Positions 18,614 through 27,259 of a DNA stretch of 64,000 bases are shown here, piece after piece. Under the pieces are notes generated by a model. The model ran no database searches. It was given only the letters and a program-made list of their open reading frames with translations, and was not told where the DNA came from. Every line of letters starts with the position of its first letter. The first letter of the stretch is position 1. Source of the DNA: Clostridiaceae bacterium (GTDB taxonomy: Bacteria > Bacillota > Clostridia > Peptostreptococcales > Tindalliaceae); the NCBI GenBank assembly GCA_024635995.1, contig JAGXHW010000025.1, forward strand, positions 1 to 64,000. The letters are read 5' to 3'. The translations under genes and the position numbers were made by a program.

Positions 18614-19335
18614 AACTTCTCGCTGTGGAAAGCACTTCCATGGCTGCGGGTGCAGCCCTTATACAAGAAGATAAGCTGATTGGCGAAATCAGGACGAACC
18701 ACAAGAAAACCCACTCGGAACAATTGCTGCCCATGATAGACCATCTGCTGCAGATGTGCGAGTGTCCCTTGTCTGAAATTGACGTATTGGCTGTCTCTTT
18801 GGGTCCGGGTTCCTTTACCGGGATCCGCATTGGCGTGGCCACCGTGAAGGGCCTGGCCCAGGCACTTGATAAGCCTGTGGTGGGGGTGGACAGTCTGGAA
18901 GCCTTGGCCTGGCAGGCGAACACCTTCCAGGGGCAAGTGGTTCCTCTGGTGGACGCCCAGCGAAAATTGGTGTACACAGCTGGTTACCAGTTTGATGAAA
19001 CCGGTGTTGCCATACTCCGGGCACCGGATGTCCTTCACATTCAGGAATTGCTGAAAGAACTGGTATCGTCTACTGAAGAACTGTTTTTTCTGGGGGATGC
19101 AATGACACAACACAGAGAGATCATTAAAGATACCCTGGGAAATCGTGCCCGTTTTGCTCTGCCTTTGCAGGCTGTGCCTTCCGCATCATCACTGGCCCAG
19201 TGCGCCATCTTGAAAGCCATGGCAGGAGAAACCGTAACGGCAGCAGAGATTCAACCCATATACCTGCGCACCTCCCAGGCCGAGAAAGTGTTCCAGCAGC
19301 GTCAATTGTTGAAGGAAACGAGGAAACATTCATGA
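18610..19335 (+). CDS. tsaB: tRNA t6A biosynthesis protein TsaB
   Basis: Inactive ASKHA-fold paralogue that scaffolds TsaD for t6A synthesis. 241 residues; LAVESTSMAAGAAL at the N terminus and LGPGSFTGIRIGVATVKGLA near residue 64 are typical. It starts at GTG overlapping the tsaE stop (GTGA) and ends overlapping rimI (ATGA), which points to translational coupling. Confidence 0.93.
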   Translation: MKLLAVESTSMAAGAALIQEDKLIGEIRTNHKKTHSEQLLPMIDHLLQMCECPLSEIDVLAVSLGPGSFTGIRIGVATVKGLAQALDKPVVGVDSLEALAWQANTFQGQVVPLVDAQRKLVYTAGYQFDETGVAILRAPDVLHIQELLKELVSSTEELFFLGDAMTQHREIIKDTLGNRARFALPLQAVPSASSLAQCAILKAMAGETVTAAEIQPIYLRTSQAEKVFQQRQLLKETRKHS

Positions 19336-19817
19336 CAGTGGAAGGGAAAACATTGGTGCGTTCCATGACAGTGGAGGACATTGCCGCTGTGGTGGATATT
19401 GAAAAGGAATCCTTTGCCACACCATGGACACCCCACGCTTTTCGCATGGAAATGAAAAACAGCGTGGCGGTTTACCGTGTGGTGGAAGTGGATGGTCGGG
19501 TGGCAGCTTATGGCGGCATGTGGCTGATTTTGGACGAAGTCCATGTAACCAACATTGCTGTGCATCCGGATTACAGGGGCCGTCATCTGGGTAGAAAAAT
19601 CATGGAAGTGCTCATGACAGAAGCCCGTCAGCGGAACTTACTTCGCATGACCCTAGAAGTGCGTAAACAAAATCATGTGGCCATTGCGCTTTATAAAAAG
19701 CTGGGGTTTCTCATGGCCGGCATACGCCCCGGCTACTACCAGGACACCGGTGAAGACGCACTGATCATGTGGGTTGAACTGAACAATGACAGAAGTGAGA
19801 TGACGGAGGAGCAGTGA
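19332..19817 (+). CDS. rimI: Ribosomal protein S18 alanine N-acetyltransferase
   Basis: GNAT-fold acetyltransferase that modifies the N-terminal alanine of ribosomal protein S18 in characterised members. 161 residues; the acetyl-CoA loop is VHPDYRGRHLGRKIM, and LYKKLGF near the C terminus is the usual RimI motif. The start is ATG 19332, overlapping the tsaB stop. The family is routinely found with tsaB and tsaE, as here. Confidence 0.9.
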   Translation: MTVEGKTLVRSMTVEDIAAVVDIEKESFATPWTPHAFRMEMKNSVAVYRVVEVDGRVAAYGGMWLILDEVHVTNIAVHPDYRGRHLGRKIMEVLMTEARQRNLLRMTLEVRKQNHVAIALYKKLGFLMAGIRPGYYQDTGEDALIMWVELNNDRSEMTEEQ

Positions 19818-19908
19818 TACGGAAAGTGTCACATATACCTTCGTTTTTTGATAGGCAATTATTCAATGGAATGTATAAAACCAAAAAGTTCACTGTGCTT
19901 CAGACATT

Positions 19909-19937
19909 TTGAAACCGTTAACGTCGTATAGTATAGT
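19909..19937 (+). promoter_or_regulatory. Promoter of the ECF sigma cassette
   Basis: TTGAAA (19909-19914) and TATAGT (19932-19937) are 17 bp apart. An alternative -35, TGAAAC, as used by SigW-type factors, overlaps it, but no CGTA box occurs at the right spacing. Confidence 0.5.
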
Positions 19938-19958
19938 GCAAGAGTTGAGGTGGTTTTC

Positions 19959-20534
19959 GTGCCGTTGTCAGATGCTCAAATTGTGGAGAATATACTCCAG
20001 GGAGATGCTTCCGGTTTTCAGGAACTGGTAACCCGCTATCAAAAGCCGGTGTTCGGGATTTGTTACCGAATGCTGCGCCAGCGGGAAGAAGCGGAAGACC
20101 TATCCCAGGAAGTCTTCATTAAAGCGTATCGTTATCTCCGACAATACAATCATGAACACAAATTTTCTTCGTGGATCCTAAAAATTGCGACCAACACCTG
20201 TATTGATTCCATCCGAAAAAAACGGGTGGACACCATGCCTCTGGATGAAGATATCAAGACAAACCATGAGGATGTCAGTGCAGAAAAGGCCTTTTTGCAA
20301 CAGGAAGCCCACCGGGAAATTGAGTCGGCCATTGCGGCATTACCACCGGATTATCGGATGGTGGTGTTGTTGTACCATCATCAAGGCCAGAGCTACCAAC
20401 AAATTGCCGACAACCTGGAAATTCCTATGTCAATGGTGAAAAACAGGTTGTTCAGAGCGCGAAAACTATTAAAAGAATCGCTGAAAAAACTGAAGGAGGA
20501 GACCCTATGGACTGCCGAACAAGTTCAGAAATAA
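19959..20534 (+). CDS. ECF-type RNA polymerase sigma factor
   Basis: Sigma-70 family factor of the extracytoplasmic-function group. 191 residues holding region 2 (FGICYRMLRQREEAEDLSQE, then FIKAYRYL) and region 4 (LPPDYRMVVLLYHHQGQSYQ, then a helix-turn-helix to FRARKLL). GAGGTGG lies 7 nt before GTG 19959; an earlier in-frame GTG at 19950 is less likely. It overlaps the anti-sigma gene by 28 nt, so the two are probably produced in fixed ratio. Confidence 0.92.
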   Translation: MPLSDAQIVENILQGDASGFQELVTRYQKPVFGICYRMLRQREEAEDLSQEVFIKAYRYLRQYNHEHKFSSWILKIATNTCIDSIRKKRVDTMPLDEDIKTNHEDVSAEKAFLQQEAHREIESAIAALPPDYRMVVLLYHHQGQSYQQIADNLEIPMSMVKNRLFRARKLLKESLKKLKEETLWTAEQVQK

Positions 20535-21094
20535 TGATGAAATGGATGGACGGTCCACTGGCTGAAACAGAAGAACAACAATGGAGGAAACATTTGGCAC
20601 AATGTGAAGCCTGTCGACAGCAATATGAAGAATGGAAACAAATAAAACATGCACTGGCTCATTTGCCCCAACTTGCACCGGGTGAAGGGTTTGAACACCG
20701 GGTGATGGCGGCCATTGACCCCGACTTATATAAGGCGTCACAGCCCGTCAGCCGTCAGCGTAAGTGGGGACACATACTGGTATGGACCGGCGCCCTGGGT
20801 TTGGCAGGCATTCTGGTGACTGAGACAGCCAACCTGATGCGTCAAGTCGTACAAAACTGGTTGCAGGGCAGCGAAACCTATCAAGCCCTGACCATGGTAT
20901 ATGAGCGTGTAGTGGTAAGAGGCCTGCTTAACTTCTTGCTGCCCCAAAAGGGTTTGTTGGAATGGCTCGGACGTTTTGAAGGGATCGCTGAATGGTGGAC
21001 CTTCCTTGGTACATTGAATTTAATCATGTTGCTGGTGCTTATTAAACTATCCCTGGATCGTTTACTGGCAGGGGGAAGGAGAGAAGTGCATTGA
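20507..21094 (+). CDS. Zinc-finger anti-sigma factor
   Basis: Membrane-bound partner expected to hold the upstream ECF sigma factor. The N-terminal zinc anti-sigma (HC2) motif shows HLAQCEACRQQ near residues 29-39, with an early Cys3. A hydrophobic segment near residues 88-104 (LVWTGALGLAGILVTE) and another near 165-180 anchor it. The start follows AAGGAGGAG. It ends by overlapping the next gene (TTGA). Confidence 0.85.
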   Translation: MDCRTSSEIMMKWMDGPLAETEEQQWRKHLAQCEACRQQYEEWKQIKHALAHLPQLAPGEGFEHRVMAAIDPDLYKASQPVSRQRKWGHILVWTGALGLAGILVTETANLMRQVVQNWLQGSETYQALTMVYERVVVRGLLNFLLPQKGLLEWLGRFEGIAEWWTFLGTLNLIMLLVLIKLSLDRLLAGGRREVH

Positions 21095-22062
21095 ACAGAA
21101 AAAGAATGACGTTTATGATCATCATTGTACTGTTCCTCGTGTTGCCGGTAACAGCCAGTGCGACGACCCAGCTGAGAGGGCAGATTGTACAGTTTGGAAA
21201 CCCTGTGGTGGTGGAACAGGATGAGGTCATCCAGGGTGATCTGGTAAGTTTCTTTGGTGCTGCTACCATCCAGGGCAGGGTGGAAGGCGATGTGGTGGGC
21301 ATTTTCAGTCCCATCAATGTCACCGGTGGTGAAGTGACGGGTGACACGGTGGCCATCTTTGGCCCTGTTTCCCTGGAGCAAGCCGTCCTGAACAGAGATG
21401 CCATCTCCATTTTTGGTGGTTTATCGGCAGGGTCGGGTACCACCATTGACGGCAGCGCGATTGCTGTTATGGGTAGCGGCCTTGATGTGAGAGAAGCTGC
21501 CATTGCAGGCGACCGTATTGATGTGGCCGGTTTTCTGCCGGGTAACATCAGTGGGTTCACCGTGTTAGGCCTACTATTTGCCGCTTTAATGGTCATAAAG
21601 CATGTGACAGCTTTTGTTGTGGGTGTGCTGGCCATTGTTATTTTTCCGGACCGGTTTGAACGTATGGCAGACCACGCCTTCGAAGACATCGGACGAAAAA
21701 CCATGATCGGGCTACTGGTTAATCTGGGTGTCTTTGTGCTTATTGTGATCCTGGCCGTGACCGTGGTGGGTGCCATGCTAATACCATTGGTGTTCCCTGC
21801 TTTTATGTTACTGGAGTTTGCCGGCAACACCACCATGAAAATGGCCTTCGGAAGAAAAATCGCTGGAGGTATGGGACAAAAGTGGGGTTCCATTCTGGAA
21901 CTTTTCATCGGCACATTGCTGTTCCTTTTATTAGACATAACCATTGTGGGAAAACTGTTCACCTTCATCTTTAAGCTTATCGGCATGGGTATGGTCGTGG
22001 AAAGCAGACTGGGAGACCAGTTGCCCCGTCAGACACAGGGAGGATTGACGAATGAATCGTAA
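21091..22062 (+). CDS. Exported/membrane protein with bactofilin-like repeats
   Basis: A 323-residue protein with an N-terminal signal peptide (about 1-25, ending VTASA). Next comes a stretch of short hydrophobic/glycine repeats (residues 30-150; QGDLVSFFGAATIQGRVEGD, GDTVAIFGPV) like the beta-helix of polymer-forming (bactofilin-type) proteins. Three or four transmembrane segments follow in residues 155-300. The start is TTG behind AAGGAGAG. As the third gene of a sigma/anti-sigma cassette it could sense or repair envelope stress; that is inference. Confidence 0.65.
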   Translation: MNRKRMTFMIIIVLFLVLPVTASATTQLRGQIVQFGNPVVVEQDEVIQGDLVSFFGAATIQGRVEGDVVGIFSPINVTGGEVTGDTVAIFGPVSLEQAVLNRDAISIFGGLSAGSGTTIDGSAIAVMGSGLDVREAAIAGDRIDVAGFLPGNISGFTVLGLLFAALMVIKHVTAFVVGVLAIVIFPDRFERMADHAFEDIGRKTMIGLLVNLGVFVLIVILAVTVVGAMLIPLVFPAFMLLEFAGNTTMKMAFGRKIAGGMGQKWGSILELFIGTLLFLLLDITIVGKLFTFIFKLIGMGMVVESRLGDQLPRQTQGGLTNES

Positions 22063-23137
22063 ACAGATGAACAAACCCGCCACCGGATGGCTGACCCTGG
22101 GCATTGAAACCAGCTGTGATGAAACAGCCGTAAGTGTGGTGGAAGATGGCCGTAAGGTGCTTTCCAGCGTCGTCGCTTCACAAATTCCTGAACACCGGAA
22201 ATTTGGTGGTGTGGTACCGGAAGTCGCTTCACGGCAGCATGTGGAAACCATCACACAGGTCATTGACCAGGCACTGGTGGAGGCAGGGAAAACAATGGGA
22301 GACATCCAGCAGGTGGCAGTCACCTATGGGCCTGGCTTGGTGGGAGCGTTACTGGTAGGTGTGGCAGCAGGTAAAGCCCTGGCTTACGGCAGGGACCTTC
22401 CCCTCAATGGGGTGAACCATATTGAAGGGCATTTGTACGCTAATTTTATCCAGAGTCCTGAGCTGGAGCCGCCCCTTCTGGCACTCATTGTTTCAGGCGG
22501 GCACACTCATTTGGTGAAAATGACGGATTATGGTGAATATGAAGTATTGGGCAAAACCCGGGATGACGCAGCAGGCGAAGCCTTTGACAAGGTGGCCCGG
22601 TTATTGGAACTGGGATACCCGGGAGGGCCGTTTATCGACGAAGCCGCCAAAAAAGGCAACCCTTGTGCAGTGGATTTTCCCAGAGCTATTCAGGAAGAAA
22701 ACAATTGGGATTTCAGCTTCAGTGGATTAAAATCCGCTGTGCTGAACCATATCAATACAGAGAAAATGAAAGGTCATCCATTGCAGGTCAATGACGTTGC
22801 CGCCAGTTTTCAACAGGCAGTGGTGGATGTCTTGGTAGATAAAACCATTGATTGTGCCCTTCATCATGGTATGAGCCAGGTGCTACTTTCTGGCGGTGTG
22901 GCAGCCAACAGCCAACTGCGGGAGGCGCTGGGCCGTGCATGCAAGTCAAAAAACATTTCCTTTCACGTGCCAGATTTAACCCTCTGCACCGACAATGGTG
23001 CCATGATTGCCTGCGTGGGGTATTACGACTATTGCTTGGGCATACGATCCCGCTGGAACCTGAATGCAGTCGCCAGTCTGGTGATTGGAGAACGACAGAA
23101 TAAGTGGTTTTATCCGATTTATGAAGAGTTAACATAA
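22052..23137 (+). CDS. tsaD: tRNA t6A transferase TsaD
   Basis: Catalytic subunit of t6A synthesis, transferring the threonylcarbamoyl group to tRNA A37. 361 residues; GIETSCDETAVSVVEDG near 17, the metal-binding HIEGHLYAN near 126, SGGHTHLV, and GGVAANSQLR near 286 are diagnostic. It overlaps the preceding membrane-protein gene by 11 nt. It normally follows rimI, but here three genes intervene. Confidence 0.95.
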   Translation: MNRKQMNKPATGWLTLGIETSCDETAVSVVEDGRKVLSSVVASQIPEHRKFGGVVPEVASRQHVETITQVIDQALVEAGKTMGDIQQVAVTYGPGLVGALLVGVAAGKALAYGRDLPLNGVNHIEGHLYANFIQSPELEPPLLALIVSGGHTHLVKMTDYGEYEVLGKTRDDAAGEAFDKVARLLELGYPGGPFIDEAAKKGNPCAVDFPRAIQEENNWDFSFSGLKSAVLNHINTEKMKGHPLQVNDVAASFQQAVVDVLVDKTIDCALHHGMSQVLLSGGVAANSQLREALGRACKSKNISFHVPDLTLCTDNGAMIACVGYYDYCLGIRSRWNLNAVASLVIGERQNKWFYPIYEELT

Positions 23138-23155
23138 AATTGAATGCTGTGTTCT

Positions 23156-23193
23156 GGGCAGGTGACACCATCCGGTATTTGCCTGCCTTTTTT
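23156..23193 (+). terminator. Terminator of tsaD
   Basis: GGGCAGG and GCCTGCC arms are followed by TTTTTT. Confidence 0.85.
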
Positions 23194-23323
23194 AACAATG
23201 AAATGTGAAAAAATCATTATTGAAAAATGTGAAATTCATCTATATTATTTGAGAATCAATGATGACTATGTGTTGTGTTTTTGTAGGGAGGACACAAAGG
23301 CAGGTGTGCAAAAATATGGAAAC

Positions 23324-23405
23324 TGTGGATAACTATGAAAACAGGACAAATGAACAGGTGAGATTGTGGATAACTTTGTGGAAAACATGATGAATCTGTG
23401 GATGA
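23324..23405 (-). promoter_or_regulatory. DnaA-box cluster in the tsaD/ydiF gap
   Basis: TGTGGATAA, the complement of TTATCCACA, occurs at 23324 and 23365. TGTGGATGA follows at 23397, and a partial TGTGGAAAA lies at 23378. All have the same orientation. The flanking genes converge, so the boxes are not at a promoter. I recall that B. subtilis has a DnaA-box cluster at the gcp(tsaD)-ydiF locus, which would make this a conserved site. Confidence 0.75.
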
Positions 23406-23409
23406 AAAA

Positions 23410-23447
23410 TGACACTCTACTGTCAACACTATGACAGAAAAATGTCA
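23410..23447. repeat. Alternating TGACA/TGTCA half-sites every 11 bp
   Basis: TGACA (23410), TGTCA (23421), TGACA (23432) and TGTCA (23443) lie exactly 11 bp apart, forming two TGACA-N6-TGTCA palindromes 22 bp apart. One T-flanked hairpin could weakly terminate ydiF on the minus strand, but the phasing suggests a protein-binding array. Confidence 0.6.
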
Positions 23448-23489
23448 TTCCATTTTTTGTTAACATAATTATTCCGATGACTCCCACCG

Positions 23490-25445
23490 CTAAGAATCCT
23501 GTTTATCCGCATCTTCTTCCAGTAAAACTTCCCATTGTGTATACAATTGGTCCAGGGTTTCCTTCACATCAGCTGATTCCTGATGAATCTGGCGACTTTT
23601 TTCTTCGTCCGTGTAAATTTCAGGCTGGCACATGAGGTGTTCAAGTTCTTTGAAGCGTGCTTCCTGTTGATGCAAGGTTTTTTCCAGTTGGGCCAATTCT
23701 TTTTTTCGGTCCCGAGCTCCTTCCCGCTGTTTTCGTTCTTTGAGCTTGTCCTGTTTTTGCCGGGTGCGGCTGACTTCCTCCTGGGTGGCTTCTTCTGATT
23801 CCATTGCCAGCTGTTTCTTTTTAACCAGGTAATCGTCATAGTTACCCAGGTAATGGGTGAGGCCTTCAGGGCTGAATTCCAGTACACCGGTGGCAATGCG
23901 GTTGATGAAATAACGGTCATGGGAAATAAAGAACAGGGTGCCGTCGTAGTTTAGCAGGGATTCTTCCAGGTTCTCTCTGGCAGGGATGTCCAGATGGTTG
24001 GTGGGTTCGTCCAACATTAACAGGTTGTGTTTGGACAGCATGAGTTTTAACAGGGACAAACGGGCCTTTTCTCCTCCGCTTAGCAGATGGATGGGCGTGA
24101 ACACCTCGTCTTCCACGAAGAGAAAAGCCCCCAGCCAGGTGCGAAGTTGTGTTTCATTCAGTTGGGGGTAGGCGTTATGCAGTTCTTCGATCACCGGTAA
24201 AGATTCATCCAGGTTCTTCAGCTCCTGGTGGTAGTACCCCAATGATACCTGATGTCCAAGTGTAAGTGTGCCTGCGTCTGGGGTCACCTCGCCGGCAGCC
24301 ATACGAAAGAGAGTGGTTTTGCCAATACCATTGGGACCCACCAGTGCAATGCAGTCCCCCCGCTGAACGGTAAAATTCATATCTGTAAAAAGTGGGGGTT
24401 GTCCCGGCCACTTTTTGCTCAGATGTTCTGCCGTCAACACATGGCGGCCGCTTGCCTGCTCAACCTGAAACTGAAGGGCTGAAAGCACTGCCTGTTGTGT
24501 CTGCTTCTGGGGCTGGTCCATTTTGGCCAATTTCTTTTCCCTGCTCTTTGCCCGGTTGGCCAGCTTTTCAGTACCATGCTGTTTCATGCGACGAACCACA
24601 TCTTCCTGGCGCTGGATCTCTTTTTCGATTTTGCCGGCACTTCTCAGTTCTGCCTCCAGCAGAGCAGCTTTTTTCTTGAGAGCCTGGCTATACCCACCCC
24701 GGTAACTGGTGATTTTGCCCTGAGCCACTTCCAGGGTGATATCTGTTACCTGGTCAAGAAAATAGCGGTCATGAGACACTGCCAGTACGGTGCCGGTGTA
24801 AGAACGCAGGAAATTTTCCAGCCACTCCACCGATTCAATGTCCAGATGATTGGTAGGTTCGTCTAATAACAAAATGTCCGGTCGGCTAAGCAATAATCGA
24901 CCCAAAGCTAACCGGGTTTTTTGACCGCCGGACAGGGTGTTAACAGGACGTTGGAAATCATCACCATAGAATCCAAGACCATTGAGAACGCCTCTTACTT
25001 CACTGCGGAAGACATAACCGTTACTGGTCTCGAAGGTTTCCAACAGCTGGGCATAGTCTGCCATGGTCTTTTCAAGGGCTTTGTCTTCCTGGTCATCGTT
25101 GGCTGCCTCGCCTGCTACACCAATGGCCTGTTCCATGAGGCGCAGTTTTTCTTCCATATCAATAAGGAACTTAAACACAACCAGCACATAATCATGAACG
25201 GTTTCATCCATTGACATGTCAGGCATTTGATGCTGGATGCCCAGACGTACCTGCCCAGGTATAAACAACTGCCCTTCGTCATAGGGCATGTCTTTGGTCA
25301 AAATGTGAAACAGACTTGTTTTTCCAGCGCCGTTGGGGCCCACAATGCCCACCTTGTCACCTTCGTTAATGGAGAAGGAAATGCGGTCAAAGAGACACCG
25401 TGTACCAAAATATTTTGAAAGCTGTCTGGCAGATAAAATAACCAT
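23490..25445 (-). CDS. ABC-F family ATPase (YdiF type)
   Basis: Soluble protein with two ABC ATPase domains and no membrane part; ABC-F proteins act on the ribosome. Domain 1 has Walker A GPNGAGKTS near residue 36 and signature LSGGQKTRLALGR. A linker rich in charged residues follows, and domain 2 has GPNGIGKTT and LSGGEKARLSLLK. The C terminus (about 545-650) is a coiled coil. The frame is open from 25469; GAAGGAG is 9 nt before ATG 25445 and only 3 nt before ATG 25451, so 25445 is preferred (651 aa). It sits between tsaD and rex as ydiF does in Bacillus. Confidence 0.9.
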   Translation of the reverse strand: MVILSARQLSKYFGTRCLFDRISFSINEGDKVGIVGPNGAGKTSLFHILTKDMPYDEGQLFIPGQVRLGIQHQMPDMSMDETVHDYVLVVFKFLIDMEEKLRLMEQAIGVAGEAANDDQEDKALEKTMADYAQLLETFETSNGYVFRSEVRGVLNGLGFYGDDFQRPVNTLSGGQKTRLALGRLLLSRPDILLLDEPTNHLDIESVEWLENFLRSYTGTVLAVSHDRYFLDQVTDITLEVAQGKITSYRGGYSQALKKKAALLEAELRSAGKIEKEIQRQEDVVRRMKQHGTEKLANRAKSREKKLAKMDQPQKQTQQAVLSALQFQVEQASGRHVLTAEHLSKKWPGQPPLFTDMNFTVQRGDCIALVGPNGIGKTTLFRMAAGEVTPDAGTLTLGHQVSLGYYHQELKNLDESLPVIEELHNAYPQLNETQLRTWLGAFLFVEDEVFTPIHLLSGGEKARLSLLKLMLSKHNLLMLDEPTNHLDIPARENLEESLLNYDGTLFFISHDRYFINRIATGVLEFSPEGLTHYLGNYDDYLVKKKQLAMESEEATQEEVSRTRQKQDKLKERKQREGARDRKKELAQLEKTLHQQEARFKELEHLMCQPEIYTDEEKSRQIHQESADVKETLDQLYTQWEVLLEEDADKQDS

Positions 25446-25586
25446 TGGCATAAACTCCTTCGTCGTCATTGAAAAATATTTGTTAAAAGAAGCACAAAGT
25501 TTTCAAAAAGCATTTTTTTTTCATGCTATTTATATTATAATGAAGAGTGACCATCCTGTCATCCCGAGAAAATGAGGTGAAGCTCA

Positions 25587-26222
25587 GTGAAAAAAGAAGT
25601 TAAAGATGTATCGATGGCTGTGATCAGAAGGCTTCCAAAATATCACCGCTTGTTAAAAGAGTTAATGGAAAAAGATGTAACCCGTATATCTTCCAAGGAG
25701 CTTAGTACAATGATCGGGTTTACCGCTTCCCAAATTCGCCAGGATCTCAACTGTTTTGGCGGTTTTGGACAACAGGGTTATGGCTACGATGTGGGTGAAC
25801 TGTATAATGAGATCAGTCGTATTTTGGGTCTCACAAGTCATTACAACACCATCATCATTGGGGCTGGTAATCTTGGCCAGGCCATTGCCAATTATTCAAA
25901 TTTCGAAAAAAAAGGGTTTCACATTATGGCCCTTTTTGAAAAGAATCCCCGTTTGGTTGGTCTGCAAATCCGTGACATTCCGGTACTGGATGTGGATGAA
26001 CTGGGAAGCTATTGCGAGGGTAAAAACATTGAAATTGGCGTGATTTGCACCAACAAAGAAAGTGCACAGGATGTGGCTGATGTGTTGGTGAATCTTCCGG
26101 TAAAAGCCATTTGGAATTTTGCCCCTGCGGATATAATTGTGCCAGATTCTATTGTACTCGAAAATGTGCATTTAAGCGACAGTCTTTACATTATATCGTA
26201 TCTGCTAAAAAATCAGGAATAA
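25587..26222 (+). CDS. rex: Redox-sensing transcriptional repressor Rex
   Basis: Represses fermentative and respiratory genes and leaves DNA when NADH/NAD+ rises. 211 residues: an N-terminal winged helix (RLPKYHRLLKEL, TASQIRQDL, FGGFGQQGYGYDV) and a Rossmann domain with GAGNLGQAIANY near residue 93. The start is GTG behind AATGAGGTG. Divergent to ydiF. A poor Rex-like site, TTGTTAA-N4-AGCACAA, lies at 25480-25497, so autoregulation is possible. A strong terminator follows. Confidence 0.95.
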   Translation: MKKEVKDVSMAVIRRLPKYHRLLKELMEKDVTRISSKELSTMIGFTASQIRQDLNCFGGFGQQGYGYDVGELYNEISRILGLTSHYNTIIIGAGNLGQAIANYSNFEKKGFHIMALFEKNPRLVGLQIRDIPVLDVDELGSYCEGKNIEIGVICTNKESAQDVADVLVNLPVKAIWNFAPADIIVPDSIVLENVHLSDSLYIISYLLKNQE

Positions 26223-26256
26223 AACGCAGAAAATACAGTATGTTGTAAATGCATAA

Positions 26257-26296
26257 AAAACCCGACAGCCGTAAGTTCTGGCTGCCGGGTTTTTCT
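26257..26296 (+). terminator. Terminator of rex
   Basis: AACCCGACAGCC and GGCTGCCGGGTT arms are followed by TTTTC. Confidence 0.9.
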
Positions 26297-26363
26297 GTAA
26301 GGACACGATAGAACTTCCTGTGATGTGGTACAATAATATGGAACCAGAAAATATAAGAAACGC

Positions 26364-26381
26364 TAAGACTCCCTCGTCTTA
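26364..26381. promoter_or_regulatory. Inverted repeat upstream of marR
   Basis: TAAGAC-N6-GTCTTA lies 25 bp before the marR start; a possible autoregulatory operator. Confidence 0.35.
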
Positions 26382-26405
26382 CTCTCTTGTTTACAGGGGT
26401 GAAAC

Positions 26406-26885
26406 ATGAAAAACTATTATACACAAACCCATGAATACTTACAAAAACTGGCTTCAATGGTGATACAAGCCGATAGAAATGAAATAACCTGGGAAGGTAT
26501 TTCTGTGAACCTCATGGAATATGGCCTTCTACAGGAATTGAAACGTCAGGAAGGCCAAACCTTCCAGGAGATGATGGAAAAAACACAAAGAAGCCGGAAC
26601 GAAGTGACGGCAATGGTAAGAAGGCTGCTAAAGCAACAGTTGATACAGAAAGGGCCAGCCTCGGAGGACCGAAGAGTAAGAAGACTGATTTTAACTGACC
26701 TGGGAATACAGTTTGTGGAGACCATGGAGAACAAAACCCAGACCATGATCACCAACCTGTTGAATGATTTCAGTTTTAATGAAGAAAAGGCCATCTTAAC
26801 ATTTTTGGTAAGACTTGACATGATGGCCAGGGGTGACGAACTGGCTGATATCCGAAGACGTGTTGGCCAAATGGCAAAAAAGTAA
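26406..26885 (+). CDS. MarR family transcriptional regulator
   Basis: A 159-residue winged-helix protein of the MarR type. The recognition region reads FQEMMEKTQRSRNEVTAMVR, followed by the wing KGPASEDRRVRRLILTDLG near residues 80-98. The start follows AGGGGTGAAAC. The ferredoxin gene converges on it, and a shared hairpin separates them. No target can be inferred beyond possible self-control at the inverted repeat just upstream. Confidence 0.88.
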   Translation: MKNYYTQTHEYLQKLASMVIQADRNEITWEGISVNLMEYGLLQELKRQEGQTFQEMMEKTQRSRNEVTAMVRRLLKQQLIQKGPASEDRRVRRLILTDLGIQFVETMENKTQTMITNLLNDFSFNEEKAILTFLVRLDMMARGDELADIRRRVGQMAKK

Positions 26886-26886
26886 A

Positions 26887-26913
26887 GAAGACAGTGCGCC
26901 GGACACTGCCTTC
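26887..26913 (-). terminator. Shared terminator of marR and ferredoxin
   Basis: GAAGACAGTG and CACTGCCTTC form a stem. On the minus strand it is followed by TTTACTTTTTT, so it mainly serves the ferredoxin gene. Confidence 0.7.
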
Positions 26914-26926
26914 TCTGAAGTTGATG

Positions 26927-27185
<259 letters not shown>

Positions 27186-27259
27186 GAAAAAAACAGCGAC
27201 TTTTTGCTAAAGCAGTTGCAATATAATGAGAATCATTTTAAATAAAGGAGGGATGCTTC

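Noticed and set aside
19909-19925. SigW-type autoregulatory promoter for the ECF sigma gene
   Set aside because: TGAAAC is present, but the CGTA box follows after 9 bp, not about 16; a sigma-A promoter fits the same DNA with correct spacing.
25480-25497. Rex operator upstream of rex
   Set aside because: Only the left half matches TTGTTAA well; the right half has four of seven bases, so it is not reported as a site.
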